Below are positions 23,931-35,874 of a DNA stretch of 64,000 nt, one piece after another (position 1 is the first letter of the stretch; every line of letters begins with the position of its first letter). The notes under the pieces were generated by a model. That model saw nothing but the letters and a program-made list of their open reading frames with translations. It had not been told where the DNA came from and ran no database searches. This DNA comes from Cercis canadensis. Lineage: Eukaryota > Streptophyta > Magnoliopsida > Fabales > Fabaceae. A program made the translations under genes and the position numbers. Location of the stretch: the NCBI GenBank assembly GCA_003255065.1, contig QAOA01007460.1, forward strand, positions 62,001 to 126,000. The letters run 5' to 3'.

Positions 23931-26900
23931 CCTAGCTAGATAAAAGTTTAATGAACTTTATCTAAGTGTACTTACATAAGGGGACTCAGCCATTGGATAC
24001 ACCCATCCTTTGGTTGTGCTATGCTACAAGTGATGAAAAATCTCAGGGGCATTAGGCTCCCTACGCAACTTCTTTGTCTGCAAAGAGCTAATTAATGTTA
24101 AAGAATAGTCAAAAAGATATTATTATGTGCTAGTTGCTTAACGAACTACTAAGTTAACTTACTAGCCTCCTCTTATGCTTAGAGACAGTGATGGATCCAC
24201 ATATGTGGTAGTAACCACCCTAATCCATCAAGTGATTCTTCTTGTTCCCCTCTCAGGCTGCCTTGAACTCTGGGGATCCCCACGCAGCCCTCAACTGCGC
24301 CAAGACATTCGGGTTCAACCACTTGCCCTTGGTCTTCCCAAATTAAATCAATTAAATCAAATCAAAACCTTGTGTATGATTATTACCTTAAACTGGTTTC
24401 ACCAAAACTCATTCACCTCAGCAAGAACTAAGGTGAAGTCAATCCATGGCCCGTCATACTTTGACTTGTAGATAGCCGAAAGATAGTTGACAGGCTCCTT
24501 TGAAGGAATAAAGCTGTAAAAAAATGAGTTCATAATAAGGAACATGTATTAATTATTTTCCATAAACAACATAGAGAAAAATGTACTTATTCCTTTCTCC
24601 CATGTGGCCAGATCCACAAGCGGCCATCAGCTTATCTAGTGCCAAGGTGCAAACTTGCCTGAGATGACCCCACAACAATAGAGGATGTTGTGCCCGGGGT
24701 CACTATCCCTCCTAACGATGGTGACCCTATGCACGATGGGGATGGCATTTCCGACGTCGCATAAGGCAATAGTGACTATGCTGTCATCCACGGGGTCAAC
24801 ATAAACAATGGCATCTAAGCAGGAGACATCTGAGAAGGCCAAGTTACGACCTTCACGTTGCCCTTCCTCGATGGCCCAGAAGAGCCGACGCCAAAGTCAC
24901 ATCCAGACATTTGTAATACAATTGAATAAAAGTTTGGTAAATTAAAAAGATACATCTAATTGAAGCAGCAATTAATTTTCAACAACCCCCCCCCCCCCCC
25001 AAAAAAAATTACAATACATCCTACACTATTCAAAAAAATAAAATAAAACTACTGAATCATTCTAAACCTATTTCCTAACAAAATTCCTAATTCAATTTCA
25101 CCAAATTACATTAATTTCATTACCAATTTAAATAATTAAATTCGTACATAAGTCTCCCAAAATTGCAAAAAATCCTACACCATCAAAAAAAAATACCAGA
25201 ATCATTCTAAACCTATTTCCTAACAAAATCCCTAATTCAATTTCACCAAATTACAACAATTTCATTACCAATTTAAATAATTAAATTTGCACATAAACCT
25301 CCCAAATTTTCAATAAATCCTACACCATCCAAAAAAATACCAAAATCATTCTAAACTTATTTCTTGACAAAATCCCAAATTAAATTTCACCAAAAATCAA
25401 CAAATTCACTTCCAATTTAACATTTTCAATTCTGGCATCAACCCCCAAATTTTGTTCTCCTTCAAAACTACCCTAATAACATCTAAGCTAAGCAACATTA
25501 ACCTAAAGCATATCATACATCAAAAGCCCTATGCAAATTAACCTCATATCCAACAAGAAATGCACACAAACAAAGAGGAAAATCGGGACTTTCTGCAAAG
25601 TGAACCAAACAGCAAAATGGTGCAAAATTGGTCCGATCGGAAGCCTTGCCTCGAGAACTACCAGAAACCCGAGGTGGGACTGCTTAGAACGAAGGATATA
25701 GCTCAGGCCGACAGTGGAAGAGAGAAGGAAGAGAGAAATGGGGAAGTTTTAGCAATGGATGCTGGGCTAGGTGAGGGAGATAAGTTTAAGAATTTCTCAT
25801 GAAATTTTTGTGGGACAATATATGTGAGAAAAAACCCTAAATTTCAAAATTTAAGTGAAATGGTACATTCCGATTCTCAATGAGAAGATCCAAGAGAAAT
25901 TCACTCATTTATTGCAGATTTTATCCATGAAAAATAGTTCCACTGCATTCTCACGGACTTTCTCTCGAATATTTCTCTTGCAACACAATTTTCAAATTCC
26001 ACAAGAAATATATAACTCTGCTTTTCTGATAGAAATTCCGTGAGAAACCTTTGTGATTTTCTCACAAGCATCTATGTTTGTGAGAAATTTCCTATTTTGT
26101 TGTAGTTTTCACTATAAATTTGAATTTGTTTGGAAGTATGTATAACAAACTAACAAAACAAAATCTGATTGAGCTCAAACATAGTAAGTGCTAAAGAATA
26201 TAGACCATAGTATTATTGTATGTGTAGGTAAATGTAAGACAAATAAATATTCTTAAAGTATTAAATTATTTTCTGGAGGTGGCTTTTACATATTACAAGT
26301 AAAAATTGTAACTTCAACTTGTTTAAAACTATTTCGGATTTTTGTAATTACAATTATCTGTTAATATCAAATACTTTTACATCCAAATTAATAAATAATA
26401 GGATAACATAGATCTTGAGTGATTTTAAGCAATCCATGAGGACAAAAAGGAATTATGCGTGGATTTAGAAAGAGGAATATTTTGTTAAAAGAGTATTTTT
26501 TTTTTAAAAAGTAGAACCAGAAACAAAAGAAACCCAATTCTATAATTTCTTTAAAAGCCTCAATTTTTACTTAATAAAACACTTTTAAAAACTTTGAATA
26601 GCTCATCCAAATATAGAAAAGAGCTTTCTTCTAGGAAAAAAAAAAACTTATGTGGCAAAACACACTCTATGTCCTAGACAAATACATTGCAGAAAAATTT
26701 GTTTGTTTTCTAGGTTTCTTCCTTACACTTTTTTCTTTTGCCATGTTTCTTCCTTACTTTAATGTTAAGGAATAATCTCAAACTATCCACGTTAATTTTA
26801 CATTATATTTCAAAATAGAGTTGAACTAGTTGGATGGATTATGGTCAAAATTTGTATGTAATTGGTGATATATTTCATTCTCTTCAGGTGGCTCCTTCGC

Positions 26901-28248
26901 CTACCTAAGAGTGGAGCTTGGTGATTTCGTGGCCTACATTGCCGCAGGCAACATCCTTCTTGAGTATGTGATTGGCGGCGCTGCCGTTGCCCGTTCTTGG
27001 ACATCTTACTTAGCCACCCTCTGCAACAAGGACTCTGATTTTTTTCTCATCAAAGCTCATCACCTAGCTGATGACTACAGCCAACTTGACCCAATTGCTG
27101 TTGGTGTTCTGGCCATTGTTTGTGTTGCAGCCATTTTCAGCACAAAGGGTTCCTCACGTTTCAATTACATTGCCACAATTGTTCACATGGCTGTCCTTTT
27201 GTTCATCATAATTGCTGGCTTAACCAAAGCCAATGCTCAAAACTACGAGAACTTTGCTCCCTTTGGTGCTCGTGGGATCTTCCAATCCGCCGCGGTGGTA
27301 TTCTTTGCTTATGTTGGATTTGATGCTGTGTCAACAATGGCAGAGGAAACCAAGAACCCTGGCAAAGACATCCCCATTGGTCTTGTAGGTTCCATGGTAA
27401 TAATTACACTGCTATTTTGTTTACTATCGACAACACTATGTCTTATGCAAAATTACACTACGCTTGATGACAAAGCTGCTTTCTCAGTAGCATTTGAAGC
27501 TGCTGGTTTGGGTTGGGCTAAGTACATTGTTGCAGCTGGAGCATTAAAGGGAATGACTACTGTTTTGCTTGTTAGTGCTGTGGGTCAAGCTAGGTATCTC
27601 ACACACATTGCTCGAGCTCACTTGTTGCCTCAATGGTTAGCTAAAGTGAATGAGAGAACTGGGACACCTATTTATGCCACAGTTGTTATGATTGGTGCTA
27701 CTGCAATTATTGCATTCTTCACTGAGCTTGGTATTCTAGCTAACCTACTTTCAGTGTCCACTTTGTTCTTGTTTTCCCTAGTGGCCTTAGCCCTTTTGGT
27801 TCGCCGCTATTATGCTAGTGGAGTGACCTCAAAGGAGAATTTGATGAAGCTCATTGTGTTTATTCTTCTAATTCTTGGCTCTTCTATTGCTTCTTCTGTT
27901 TACTGGGCAAATAGCAAACGTTGGGTTGGATACACAATTATAGTACCTCTTTGGTTTGTGGGAACAATTGGAATATGGCTATTGGTTCCACAAGCAAAGA
28001 AGCCTAAAGTTTGGGGGGTGCCATTGGTGCCATTCTTGCCATCAGCATCGATTGGTATTAACATTTTCCTTCTTGGGTCAATAGATTTGGCTTCATTTAA
28101 AAGGTTTGGCATTTGGTCTGGGGTTCTGTTGGTTTATTACTTGTTTTTTGGATTACATGCTTCCTATGATGTAGCAAAGGCACAAAGAGAGAAAAAGGAG
28201 AACAGAACCCAGTTGAAGTTGGATGAAGAGAAGGGTGTTATGCAGTAG
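20584..28248 (+). CDS. CAT1: Cationic amino acid transporter, CAT1-like, two exons
   Basis: Exons 20584-20977 and 26888-28248 join in frame across a GT-AG intron of 5,910 bp (GCGG|GTATG ... TTCAG|GTGG), giving 584 residues, the usual length for plant CATs. The protein is a membrane permease of the APC superfamily that carries Arg, Lys and related amino acids across the plasma membrane or an endomembrane. Residues about 62-100 hold the first membrane segment and the motif FGIGGLVGAGIFVLTG. VEIPVAG then GSFAYLRVELGDF spans the splice site. Later are GFDAVSTMAEETKNPGKDIP and the C-terminal CAT domain (VWGVPLVPFLPSASIGINIF). About 14 hydrophobic segments are apparent and the C-tail is charged. 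No stops or shifts. Arabidopsis CAT1 is the closest by memory; CAT5 and CAT8 are alternatives. This is the only intact host gene in the window. Confidence 0.93.
20978..22514. other. Intron, first part
   Basis: AT-rich intron sequence of the transporter gene. No exon, repeat or element recognised. Confidence 0.7.
22515..22760 (-). mobile_element. 5'-truncated LINE tail (RNase H end)
   Basis: On the minus strand from about 22760 the frame reads KEIKDMLDQDGELVTSHAFR then ESNQCADALAREV, the RE-x-N-x-CAD-x-LA signature of the C-terminal RNase H of plant LINEs, and stops near 22590. A short 3' UTR and an A-tract (T-run at 22519-22528 on plus) follow. It lies in the transporter intron, opposite to the gene. 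Target duplications were not resolved. Confidence 0.65.
22912..22955. repeat. (TA)n microsatellite, about 44 bp
   Basis: Uninterrupted TA tract ending two bases before the CACTA element. Confidence 0.95.
23652..24620 (-). pseudogene. Transposase_24-like frame of the CACTA element, broken
   Basis: Minus-strand pieces in order: VNYLSAIYKSKYDGPWIDFT (about 24500-24440), then FGKTKGKWLNPNVLAQLRAA (near 24330-24270), GGYYHICGSITVSKHKRR (near 24220-24165) and VVGRKNKKGQIYGIGSEAAV (near 23750-23690). The GGS-x(5)-H and GR-x(4)-G-x-YG-x-GS patterns are those of the plant En/Spm-associated Transposase_24 family (PF03004). Stops and an A-run with an N at 23887 break it. A further minus frame at 24636-24842 may be its 5' part. 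Its cellular role is not established. Confidence 0.6.
24986..25000. repeat. 15-bp C homopolymer
   Basis: Run of C followed by A8 inside the CACTA element; prone to sequencing error. Confidence 0.9.
25016..25440. repeat. About 150-bp tandem repeat, nearly three copies
   Basis: The phrase CTACAC(C/T)AT recurs at 25021, 25174 and 25320, and each is followed by the same string ending in an AATTTCACCAAA region. Periods are 153 and 146 bp. It lies in the CACTA interior. Confidence 0.8.
26108..26887. other. Intron, last part
   Basis: AT-rich intron sequence ending in the acceptor CTCTTCAG. Nothing else seen. Confidence 0.7.
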
Positions 28249-28492
28249 TAGATCATTCTCGGTCAGAAACATAAATGTATAACAGGGCTTAGGTGTTGGT
28301 GGTTGAGAATTTGTTTGTGCTCTTTGGAAACATGCAACCTTGGTTTCATTCTTGAATTTTGTCGTAAGTAAAGCCACAAGGTGTGCTTTAGTGGTGAACA
28401 AATTGAGGAGTTTTCAAGTGGTCTTAGATTCTCTTTTCTTTTGTCATGTACCATAGAATTACAACTTATGTGTGTTAATAATTATATGACAT

Positions 28493-28498
28493 AATAAA
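28493..28498 (+). terminator. Possible polyadenylation signal of the transporter gene
   Basis: AATAAA about 245 bp after the stop codon at 28248. Confidence 0.45.
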
Positions 28499-28623
28499 GT
28501 GTAATAAGCAATAAGTGATTATGTAGACTAAGGAAAATCACATGACATGACTAGTTATTAATGTGAATTATATATTAGTTTTCAAAAAAAAAAAAAAAAA
28601 AAAAAAAGAAGAATGACAAGAGA

Positions 28624-29243
28624 ACTAGGAAGCACAGACAAGGCAGTCTTTGTTTGACACACTGTGAACATGAACACAGTCATGACACATGTCCGACACG
28701 TGTACGGATGTGTCCAAATTAAAAAAAAAAAAAAAAATGGTTTAGACACGTGGCTAACAAAGCATGGACACAACTGGACATGGTTGGCTCATTTTTGGCC
28801 CTTTTTTTTCATTTTTTTAATAATTTTTTTTTTTTTGCTTGTATGCAGTAAATATAGTAGGGAAGGGATATATTAGAATAATTAGGTGAAATTCCTCTTT
28901 TTACTTGTGAAGGGATACATAGTAGAATGAATTGATAATACCCCTTGTATTTGTTTTTATTTTGGAGGAGATATTAATATTTCATACAAGTGAGGTTCAT
29001 GTGCTTTTTTTTGTGAAGGAATATGATATAAGTGAATACAATCACTAACAAATTAGGACATGAGTTGAGGATGAATATATCAATATGATATTCTGATGTA
29101 AATGTTCAATCTTTGAAAAAAATATAAATCTATTTAGAAGTATATTTGTGTTGTTTGATTAAATTATATATATATATATGACGTGTCGTGTCTTACCATT
29201 TTTAGATTTTTCCATGAATTGTGTCCCGTGTCTGTGCTTTCTA
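28624..29243. mobile_element. hAT-like non-autonomous element, about 620 bp
   Basis: The left end CTAGGAAGCACAGACA is inverted at the right end (CTAGAAAGCACAGACA when reversed). CAAGAGA adjoins both ends, a likely part of an 8-bp duplication. The interior is rich in ACACGTG-like words and T-runs, with a TA run near 29166-29179. No coding capacity. Confidence 0.5.
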
Positions 29244-29251
29244 GCAAGAGA

Positions 29252-29921
29252 AGAATGAGACTAAATAAATTTCTGATGAGTAAATAGATTAGGTAAATGA
29301 GTTTATGGCTTCTCATTTATTCTGCTTGGCTAAAAATTGTATTGAAACCCTAAACTTCAAAGGGTTTCTAAACCGGCCAGTTGTGCAATATGATGAAATA
29401 CATGCCTTGAGATATTTGAGTGAAGAAAAGGAAAAATTGTTAATTGCAATTCCTCCCTAAACTTTTAATTTGAAATTTTTTTAGGTATTTAATTTAACAT
29501 ATTATCTCCTAATTTATTTGTATTATTTGCAACTTCCCATGAAAACAGTATTGATTATTTAAATTTAGGGTTAATTTCAAGGTTAGTGCTTAAAAATTTG
29601 GGACATTCATGTGCCTAAAATCTTATACATGGACATTTATATATATTATGCAGTTATGTATCTAAATAGTATGCAATTATATTTTTGAGGAAACTTTATG
29701 ACACTTTTATTGAGTCTCCTTTTAGTAATTATAGCTTTTACTTACTACTCTATCTTGTCTAATTATATGTAATTTTAAAAATATTTTAGTAATGTTTTTT
29801 TTTTGGTAGGGAACATCCCATAATGTACAAGTAGATTTTAAAGAAATGTCCTCAATTGAAAGTTAATGCTTTACCCGTTGAGATCTTTACATGTGTATAT
29901 ATGGTGCTGATTTTATATATG
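29252..29921. other. Intergenic, nothing recognised
   Basis: AT-rich sequence between a MITE and the nested block; no frame or element seen. Confidence 0.5.
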
Positions 29922-31336
29922 ATGTGTGTTGCAATGTCCCTTTTGGAGTGCAATGCAGAGAGGCAAAACCCCCACGAGATGAATAAAAGATAAAGTGCAT
30001 GATATGCAAGAAAGAGAATAGAGTCGCCACCAATCATTTTATTCTATTTTTTAACAAATGGAATGGTGTGATTGGACACCTAAAAAAAAAAAAAGGTATG
30101 CATTTTCAGAGTTCAGATTCGGGAGTTGATTATGTGTATGAAAAGTGTTAGCACCCTACAATGTCCGTTCTTAGAACGATTACCTATTTACTAGATTGTT
30201 ATGTATTCTAAATGAATTAAATTGGTCCTAATATTATGTTTTAAAATAAATAAATAAATATTTTATTAGGCCACGCCAGCACTTCCAGCGAAACCTAAAA
30301 TTATGCCTCAAGATTATCGGGTAGAGACAATGATTGTCATAACAATCTTCCCCCAATCTATTCCGTCATAGGCCATTTTTAGCAATCTCATTAACTGAGT
30401 GATATCTAAATACACGAAAGACAATTTATATGCATTTATGAAATAAATTTGAGATTCATGGCAAAAGATTTTCTTATTGGAATTCTTTCTTTAAGTACAC
30501 CAGCATATTTAGAAAGACTAAAGTGACATTCCTCATCTCCAGAATGTCAAAGTGTTACCATCATTATGGCTAATTTTGATTATTCTCTCGTCGGTAATCT
30601 TATTCTAGCATAAGTAAGATAATGACAAAATGTAATGAGATGAATTACAATGTAGCAAACAAATGTCAGAGAAATAGTAATCCAAAAAATAAAAACAATA
30701 TTGAGAATTTCATTGGTCATACCAGTACCTCTGGCAAAACCAAGAAATCTATCTCTCACCTCAAGAACACTAGGAAAAATTGTCAACACAATTATTTCTT
30801 AACTTAATATGTCGTCGGGATAAAATTATTTCATTTTTAAGAAGAAACTAAAATATAGCATAATAATTTAAAAGCATGCTTATATTCAAGAAAATAATAA
30901 TTGAATTTAATCAGTAAACAACACCTAATATACATATTACTAATGGGCATTTTATCAAAGGAAGCCTAAAGAAAAAGACTAGCACCAATATTGGACCCAA
31001 TTCAAATAATATTAAAACAAAAAGCTAAAAAAATAAAAAAAGAACTTGACCAAAAGCCCATTTCGTGGGCCTTGTTCAGCAAGACAAGGAATAAAAACCA
31101 AGTTGGACTTAACAACCTAATACTCTTAACAAAAATTTAATGGTCCAAAAATCAAAAGAAACTAAATAGCACTAATCCAACCCATGAATAAGCAAATAAA
31201 GATAATAGAGCCCAAAACTACATCAGCCCAATCTAGCAAGTAAAGGTAAGTAAAGCAAAACAAAATGGACCAGCCCAAATAAAAACTTGAACTCACAAAA
31301 TTAACACAGCCCAAAAGACATCAAAACCTAAATACA

Positions 31337-31640
31337 ATGGGCAAAATGTGGCAAATTGACCTTAATAATACATTTTTGCAAACTATTTATACAAATGGGC
31401 AGTTTTCAAACTATTTACTTAAAATTGGCAGTTTTGAATATTTTATTAATTTTCAAGCAAAAGAGAAACACGTTTTACATATATAAAACATGTATAAACT
31501 GAACACGCTTTATAACATTTGATCCCAATCACGTGTTTACTATTCACTGGAGAACACTTGAAAAAACGTAAAACTAAACACGTTTTAGGGTCAAAAGTGT
31601 GTTCCCTAGGAACATGCTTTAGAGCTAAAGTGTGTTCACT
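31337..31640. repeat. Left TIR of the MULE
   Basis: Inverted partner of 52930-53235; begins ATGGGCAAAATGTGGCAAAT. Confidence 0.85.
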
Positions 31641-31870
31641 ATTGAGGAAGGAAGACGTGGGAAAACGTGAAAGTGAACACGCTTTAAAGTGTAAAGCGTG
31701 TTCATATTGAACACGTTTTATACTCTAAAGCGTGTTTGTATTGAACACGCTTTAGGACTGCAGGGACTCCTAAAGCCTGTTCAAATAGAACACGCTTTAG
31801 AGTATAAAGCGTGACATTTTTACTCTAAAGCGTTTTCTATTTGAACATGTTTTACATGGTACTCCGCAAC
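31470..31870. repeat. Array of GAACACGCTTTA-type words
   Basis: The word (G)AACACG(C/T)TTTA and its reverse TAAAGCGTGTTC recur about a dozen times in both orientations across the TIR and the sequence just inside it, some as head-to-head palindromes (for example 31676-31703 and 31780-31812). The right TIR has the same words (52939-53110). They may be transposase binding sites (inference). Confidence 0.8.
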
Positions 31871-31957
31871 GTGTTTTAAAAAAAACAAATTATGAGGAAA
31901 AGCGTTTTGAAACAATTAATTTTGTATATCGAAACATTGCTAAAGCGTGAACAACTC

Positions 31958-31965
31958 TATAAATA
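31958..31965 (+). promoter_or_regulatory. TATA box of the MULE transposase gene
   Basis: TATAAATA just inside the left TIR, about 350 bp upstream of the first recognisable coding sequence, in the right orientation. Confidence 0.5.
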
Positions 31966-32315
31966 CTAGCCTCCTAAGCGAATTTTCAATGTGAAATTGT
32001 TGGCAAAGCTTGAAATTGCTCTGAGAGTTTGCTGCGAAGATTGAAGGTGTTGTGTGAATTTGTAGTAATGTTCAGCTTCTAAAGGTACTTTTATTTCATA
32101 ATCTTGTATCAGATTATGTATATTATTAGTGTAATACATATTTAATGTTAGAATATTATTAGAAATAAATGTGTTATTAATATTTACTTATTTATTGATT
32201 GATAATTGTAATAATTTGTGCTTGAAAGTGATAATTATGTACGAGTATTGATGAAAAATTAGTTGTTATAAAAATGTGATAATGTTCATATACTAATTGT
32301 GATTGAAAAAAAAAT

Positions 32316-34930
32316 TAGGAAGAAGATACATATATTAATACATCATAATGGTCGGATATATAATGGACCCCAAGGTATAATGTGTGAGGGGGCAACAATC
32401 TATGAGTTGAACTTGAAGAAGACATGTGGATTGAATATATTAAAATTTCATATCCATACTAAGATGAGACTTCAAGCAAATGAAGCAGTTGAAAAGATAA
32501 CTTACAGATTCTCAATTTCAGTTAATCCATTGTTTTATCATGCATTTGAATTGGGATCTAATGAAGATGTTGAGATGATGTTTAAGAGTAATGTTCAAGA
32601 TCCTACTTTGGGTCCAATTGAGATCAACCTAAAGCTATTGAAGAAGTTGGCCTAAGTTCATTCTCTTGTTGTTATCCTTCATATAGTCAAGTGGGGATAG
32701 AAGCCGAGCCTTATTATGAACCGGAGGTTGGTTCACATGGATTTCATTATGATTTGGCAACTTCTAGTCAAATGCATATGCCAAAAGGAAGCTATGGGTA
32801 TGAAAATAATGACTTGTGGCTAAGTTCAGATGTTCGCGGTGGTGGCATTGAAGTACATGAAGCTGGATGTTGCCAACGTGGAGGTGAGAGGGAAAACAGA
32901 AGTCACGGCAATTTACCTATTGATCTTCTTATTGACAACAATGATGATGAGGATCGTGATTGCAGCCCAGACATTGGAGAATCAAGTAGTGATAGGGAAG
33001 GAGAAGACTTGCCAGATCTTAATGTGGAGCCGGTGAGCCAGGAACCAATAGCTGTGAGGGCGCAACACGTTACACCAATATGGGCTGTACTTCTACCGCA
33101 TTATATATACGTTAATTGGGAGACAATACAGATAGTTGAGGATGCTGAACAGATAACGAGGTGTAGCCAATGGCAAAGAAGAAACGAGTTCCAAATCAAG
33201 CAAAAGTTTGAAACCAAAGAAGATTTTCAATTAGCTATAAAACAATACTCCTTTCATGTGCACCAACATTTCCATGTGAAGGAGTCCAAACCTAACAAAT
33301 TGAGTTTGATATGTTCAAACAATCCTGATGGATGCAATTTGAGACTTCGGGCATGCTTACAAACCAAGAGCAAGATTTTGGAGATAAGAAAGTACAATGG
33401 ACCTCATACGTGCACAAATGCAACATTAACACAAGAACATAACAAACTAGATGTTAAGGTGATTGCAACAACTATTGCTAGGATGGTTCAGGAGAATGCT
33501 AGTATGCCTATAAAGCTGATACAAGAGCGAATAAAGGGCACATTCTCCTATTAAATATCATATTGAAAAGCGTAGCTTGCAAAGAAAAGAGTAATCGCTA
33601 CAGTGTAAGGTGATTGGAATGAGAGTTATAATTTGTTGCCCAGATGGATGGCTGCACTTAAGAAACATACTCCTGGAACTATAGTTGAATGGTGTCTGGA
33701 TGATCGATGGATGGGGAGGCCACCAAATGATTCTATGTTGAAGAGATTTCAACGTGTCATCTGGGCATTCAAGTCATACATTGATGCATTTAGGTTCTGT
33801 AAATCAGTGGTCTAAATTGATGGGACATTTCTATACGGGAAGTACAGTGGTACTCTACTCATTGCTACTACACAGGATGGCAATAGGTCAACATTGTCTT
33901 TAGCTTATGCCATTGTGGAACGTGAGACAAAAGATGCCTAGTCATGATTTTTAATGCTTGTCAAACAACACGTCGCTAGGAACATTGCAAATCTGGCCTT
34001 AATTTCAAACCGTCATGTTAGCATCATCTTTGCCATTGAAAACGAATGGGTTGGCTGACGTTCACCATTAGCGCATAATTTTTTTTTGCTTGCGTCACGT
34101 GGTAAGCAATTGAAACAATGCATTCAAGAATATTGATGTGAAGTACCAAATCTACAGAGCTAGTAAGAATATTAGTCTTTCTAAGCAATTTGATATTATT
34201 TTTAATATCTACAGAAAATGAATATTTTTTAAATGTCTTTTACAAGTGTCCAGTTTGAGTATGTCAAATTCGAAGAATTAATGACAAACATACAAAGTGA
34301 CTGTCCCGATAAGCATTCATGGAGGTAATCAAGGATATTGACCTGATGAAATGAACGCAATAAGGGGACACTCATGGTAAACGTTATGGCTTAATGACGA
34401 CCAATCTTACTGAAAATGTGAACGACACATTGAAAGAGGTTCGCAACATGCCTATCACTGCTATTGTGAAAGTCACATATTACAAAATGAACCATATTTT
34501 TAAGGCTTAAATGCAGTTTTGGTCCCCCTATTTTACCTGAATGAACGATTTGGTCCCCCCATTTTAAAAACTATAAAATAATCTCTACTGTTTAGCATGA
34601 CGTTGCACTTTTGGTCTAAGACACTAACGCCGTCCAAAAGTTGACGGTGAGTCTAATGTGGCATAGACGTGGCAACTATCAATATGTCAAATGTCCTTCC
34701 AATGTCTATGTCACGTCAGCCTCACCGTCAACTTTTGGATGGAGTTAGTGCCCTGGACCAAAAGTGTAACTTAGGGGTAAACAGTAGGGATCATTTTTTA
34801 ATTTTTTAAAATGGAGGGACCAAATCGTTCATTTAGGTAAAATAGGGGGACAAAACTGCATTTAAGCCTATTTTTAATGATAGACGATAAATGGCTCGGG
34901 CAAGGTTAACGAGTGGACAAATGTGAATAG
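32316..34930 (+). pseudogene. MudrA-type MULE transposase, broken
   Basis: The first domain (32316-32655) starts after a possible AG acceptor, with KIHILIHHNGRIYNG, the PB1-like N-terminus of MULE transposases. After a frameshift near 32640-32690 an acidic linker follows, then the MuDR DNA-binding domain (FETKEDFQLAIKQYSFHVHQ ... HTCTN, about 33205-33430). After stops near 33552-33600 comes the catalytic MULE domain: LPRWMAALKKHTPGTIVEWC and IDGTFLYGKYSGTLLIATTQ hold the first Asp. The second catalytic position reads ISNRH, with Asn for Asp, which would kill activity. The C-terminal part is full of stops and is split by a MITE at 34504-34868. The family normally cuts DNA at the TIRs in the nucleus. 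Confidence 0.87.
34504..34868. mobile_element. Mutator-type MITE, 365 bp, nearly palindromic
   Basis: Ends GGCTTAAATGCAGTTTTGGT and its inverse; the arms match far inward (GGTCCCCCTATTTTACCT..., CCGTC-AACTTTTGGA). A perfect 9-bp target duplication TATTTTTAA lies at 34495-34503 and 34869-34877. It inserted into the MULE transposase gene. Confidence 0.93.
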
Positions 34931-35471
34931 ATTATGTAGATAAGAATATGCGTGAAAACGACCGTGGAGGTGATGGAGAAATAGTGGGAAATATCTCATT
35001 AGCCAAAACCTCCAACAAGAGTGAACAACCTCCAAACTCTAATGTTTGGCCAAGGGCAAGGTTGCAGAGGCTCATGTACAAGTTCGCCAAAACTGCAGAT
35101 CCCCAACTCAAGCGCCCCGTAGTAACCCAATCCTCTAGAAGCTTCAAGTACATCATATGCACGTGATTACCAGTGGCATCAGCATCAACCATCCACCGAT
35201 CATTCACAAGATATGTGCTCTGGCATGATACTGTATCTTCATATCAGTAGCATCATCTCGTAATGCAGCAAATGTGTCCTTTAGCCACGTCATCTTTAGT
35301 CTACCTCCAACCAAGGCATCCTGATCTGGCACAACACCCAACAACTCCTCTGTCAGCTCCAACTAGAGGTAGGTAATGGGCCAGCTAGCCCATTAAGGTC
35401 GGCCCATGTCGAGCTGCGGGCCAAAACGAGCCGAGCCAAATTGGCCTAGTTTTAAACGGTCCATAAAATCG

Positions 35472-35874
35472 TAGCCCAGCCTAACCCACTTCAGGCTGCA
35501 AGCCAAAATAGACCAAAATCTGTTTTTTAATAATTTTTTTGTCATGCTTATTTTTTAGAGAATATGATAACATATTGATTATGAAATATCAAATATTAAC
35601 ATACTTAATCAAAATACAAACTCAAATAAACTTATAATAATAAACTACTAAAGTATCATTAACCACATACTANTAGCCCAGCCTAACCCACTTCAGGCTA
35701 CGAGCCAAAACAGACCAAAATCTGTTTTTTAATAATTTTTTTGTCATGCTTATTTTTTAGAGAATATGATAACATATTGATTATGAAATATCAAATATTA
35801 ACATACTTAATCAAAATACAAACTCAAATAAACTTATAATAATAAACTACTAAAGTATCATTAACCACATACTA
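35472..35874. repeat. 201-bp duplication split by one N
   Basis: 35472-35672 and 35674-35874 differ at about three positions and are separated by the N at 35673. It resembles the N-split duplications at 20027 and 59210 and is probably an assembly artefact. Confidence 0.8.

Larger units (their letters stand above)
22958..26107. mobile_element. Defective CACTA (En/Spm) transposon in the intron
   Basis: The left end CACTATAAAATAGGGAATTT and the reverse complement of the right end, AACTACAACAAAATAGGAAA, share an inverted terminus that continues into TTCTCACAAA. CACTA is intact on the left and has one change on the right. Both subterminal zones (22970-23280, 25790-26100) are studded with GTGAGAA/TTCTCAC repeats, as CACTA elements have. 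Inside is a broken Transposase_24-type frame. The expected 3-bp target duplication is not visible (AGA against TTC). At 3.15 kb it lacks a TNP2-like transposase, so it could move only with help. Confidence 0.75.

Noticed and set aside
22958..26107. 3-bp target duplication for the CACTA element
   Set aside because: AGA on the left and TTC on the right do not match; the CACTA call rests on termini, subterminal repeats and Transposase_24 text.
31470..31870. CRISPR array
   Set aside because: Short words in both orientations at irregular spacing in a plant MULE TIR; no repeat-spacer order and not a prokaryotic sequence.
34948..35166. Plus-strand 72-codon frame
   Set aside because: Antisense shadow of the PMD gene.
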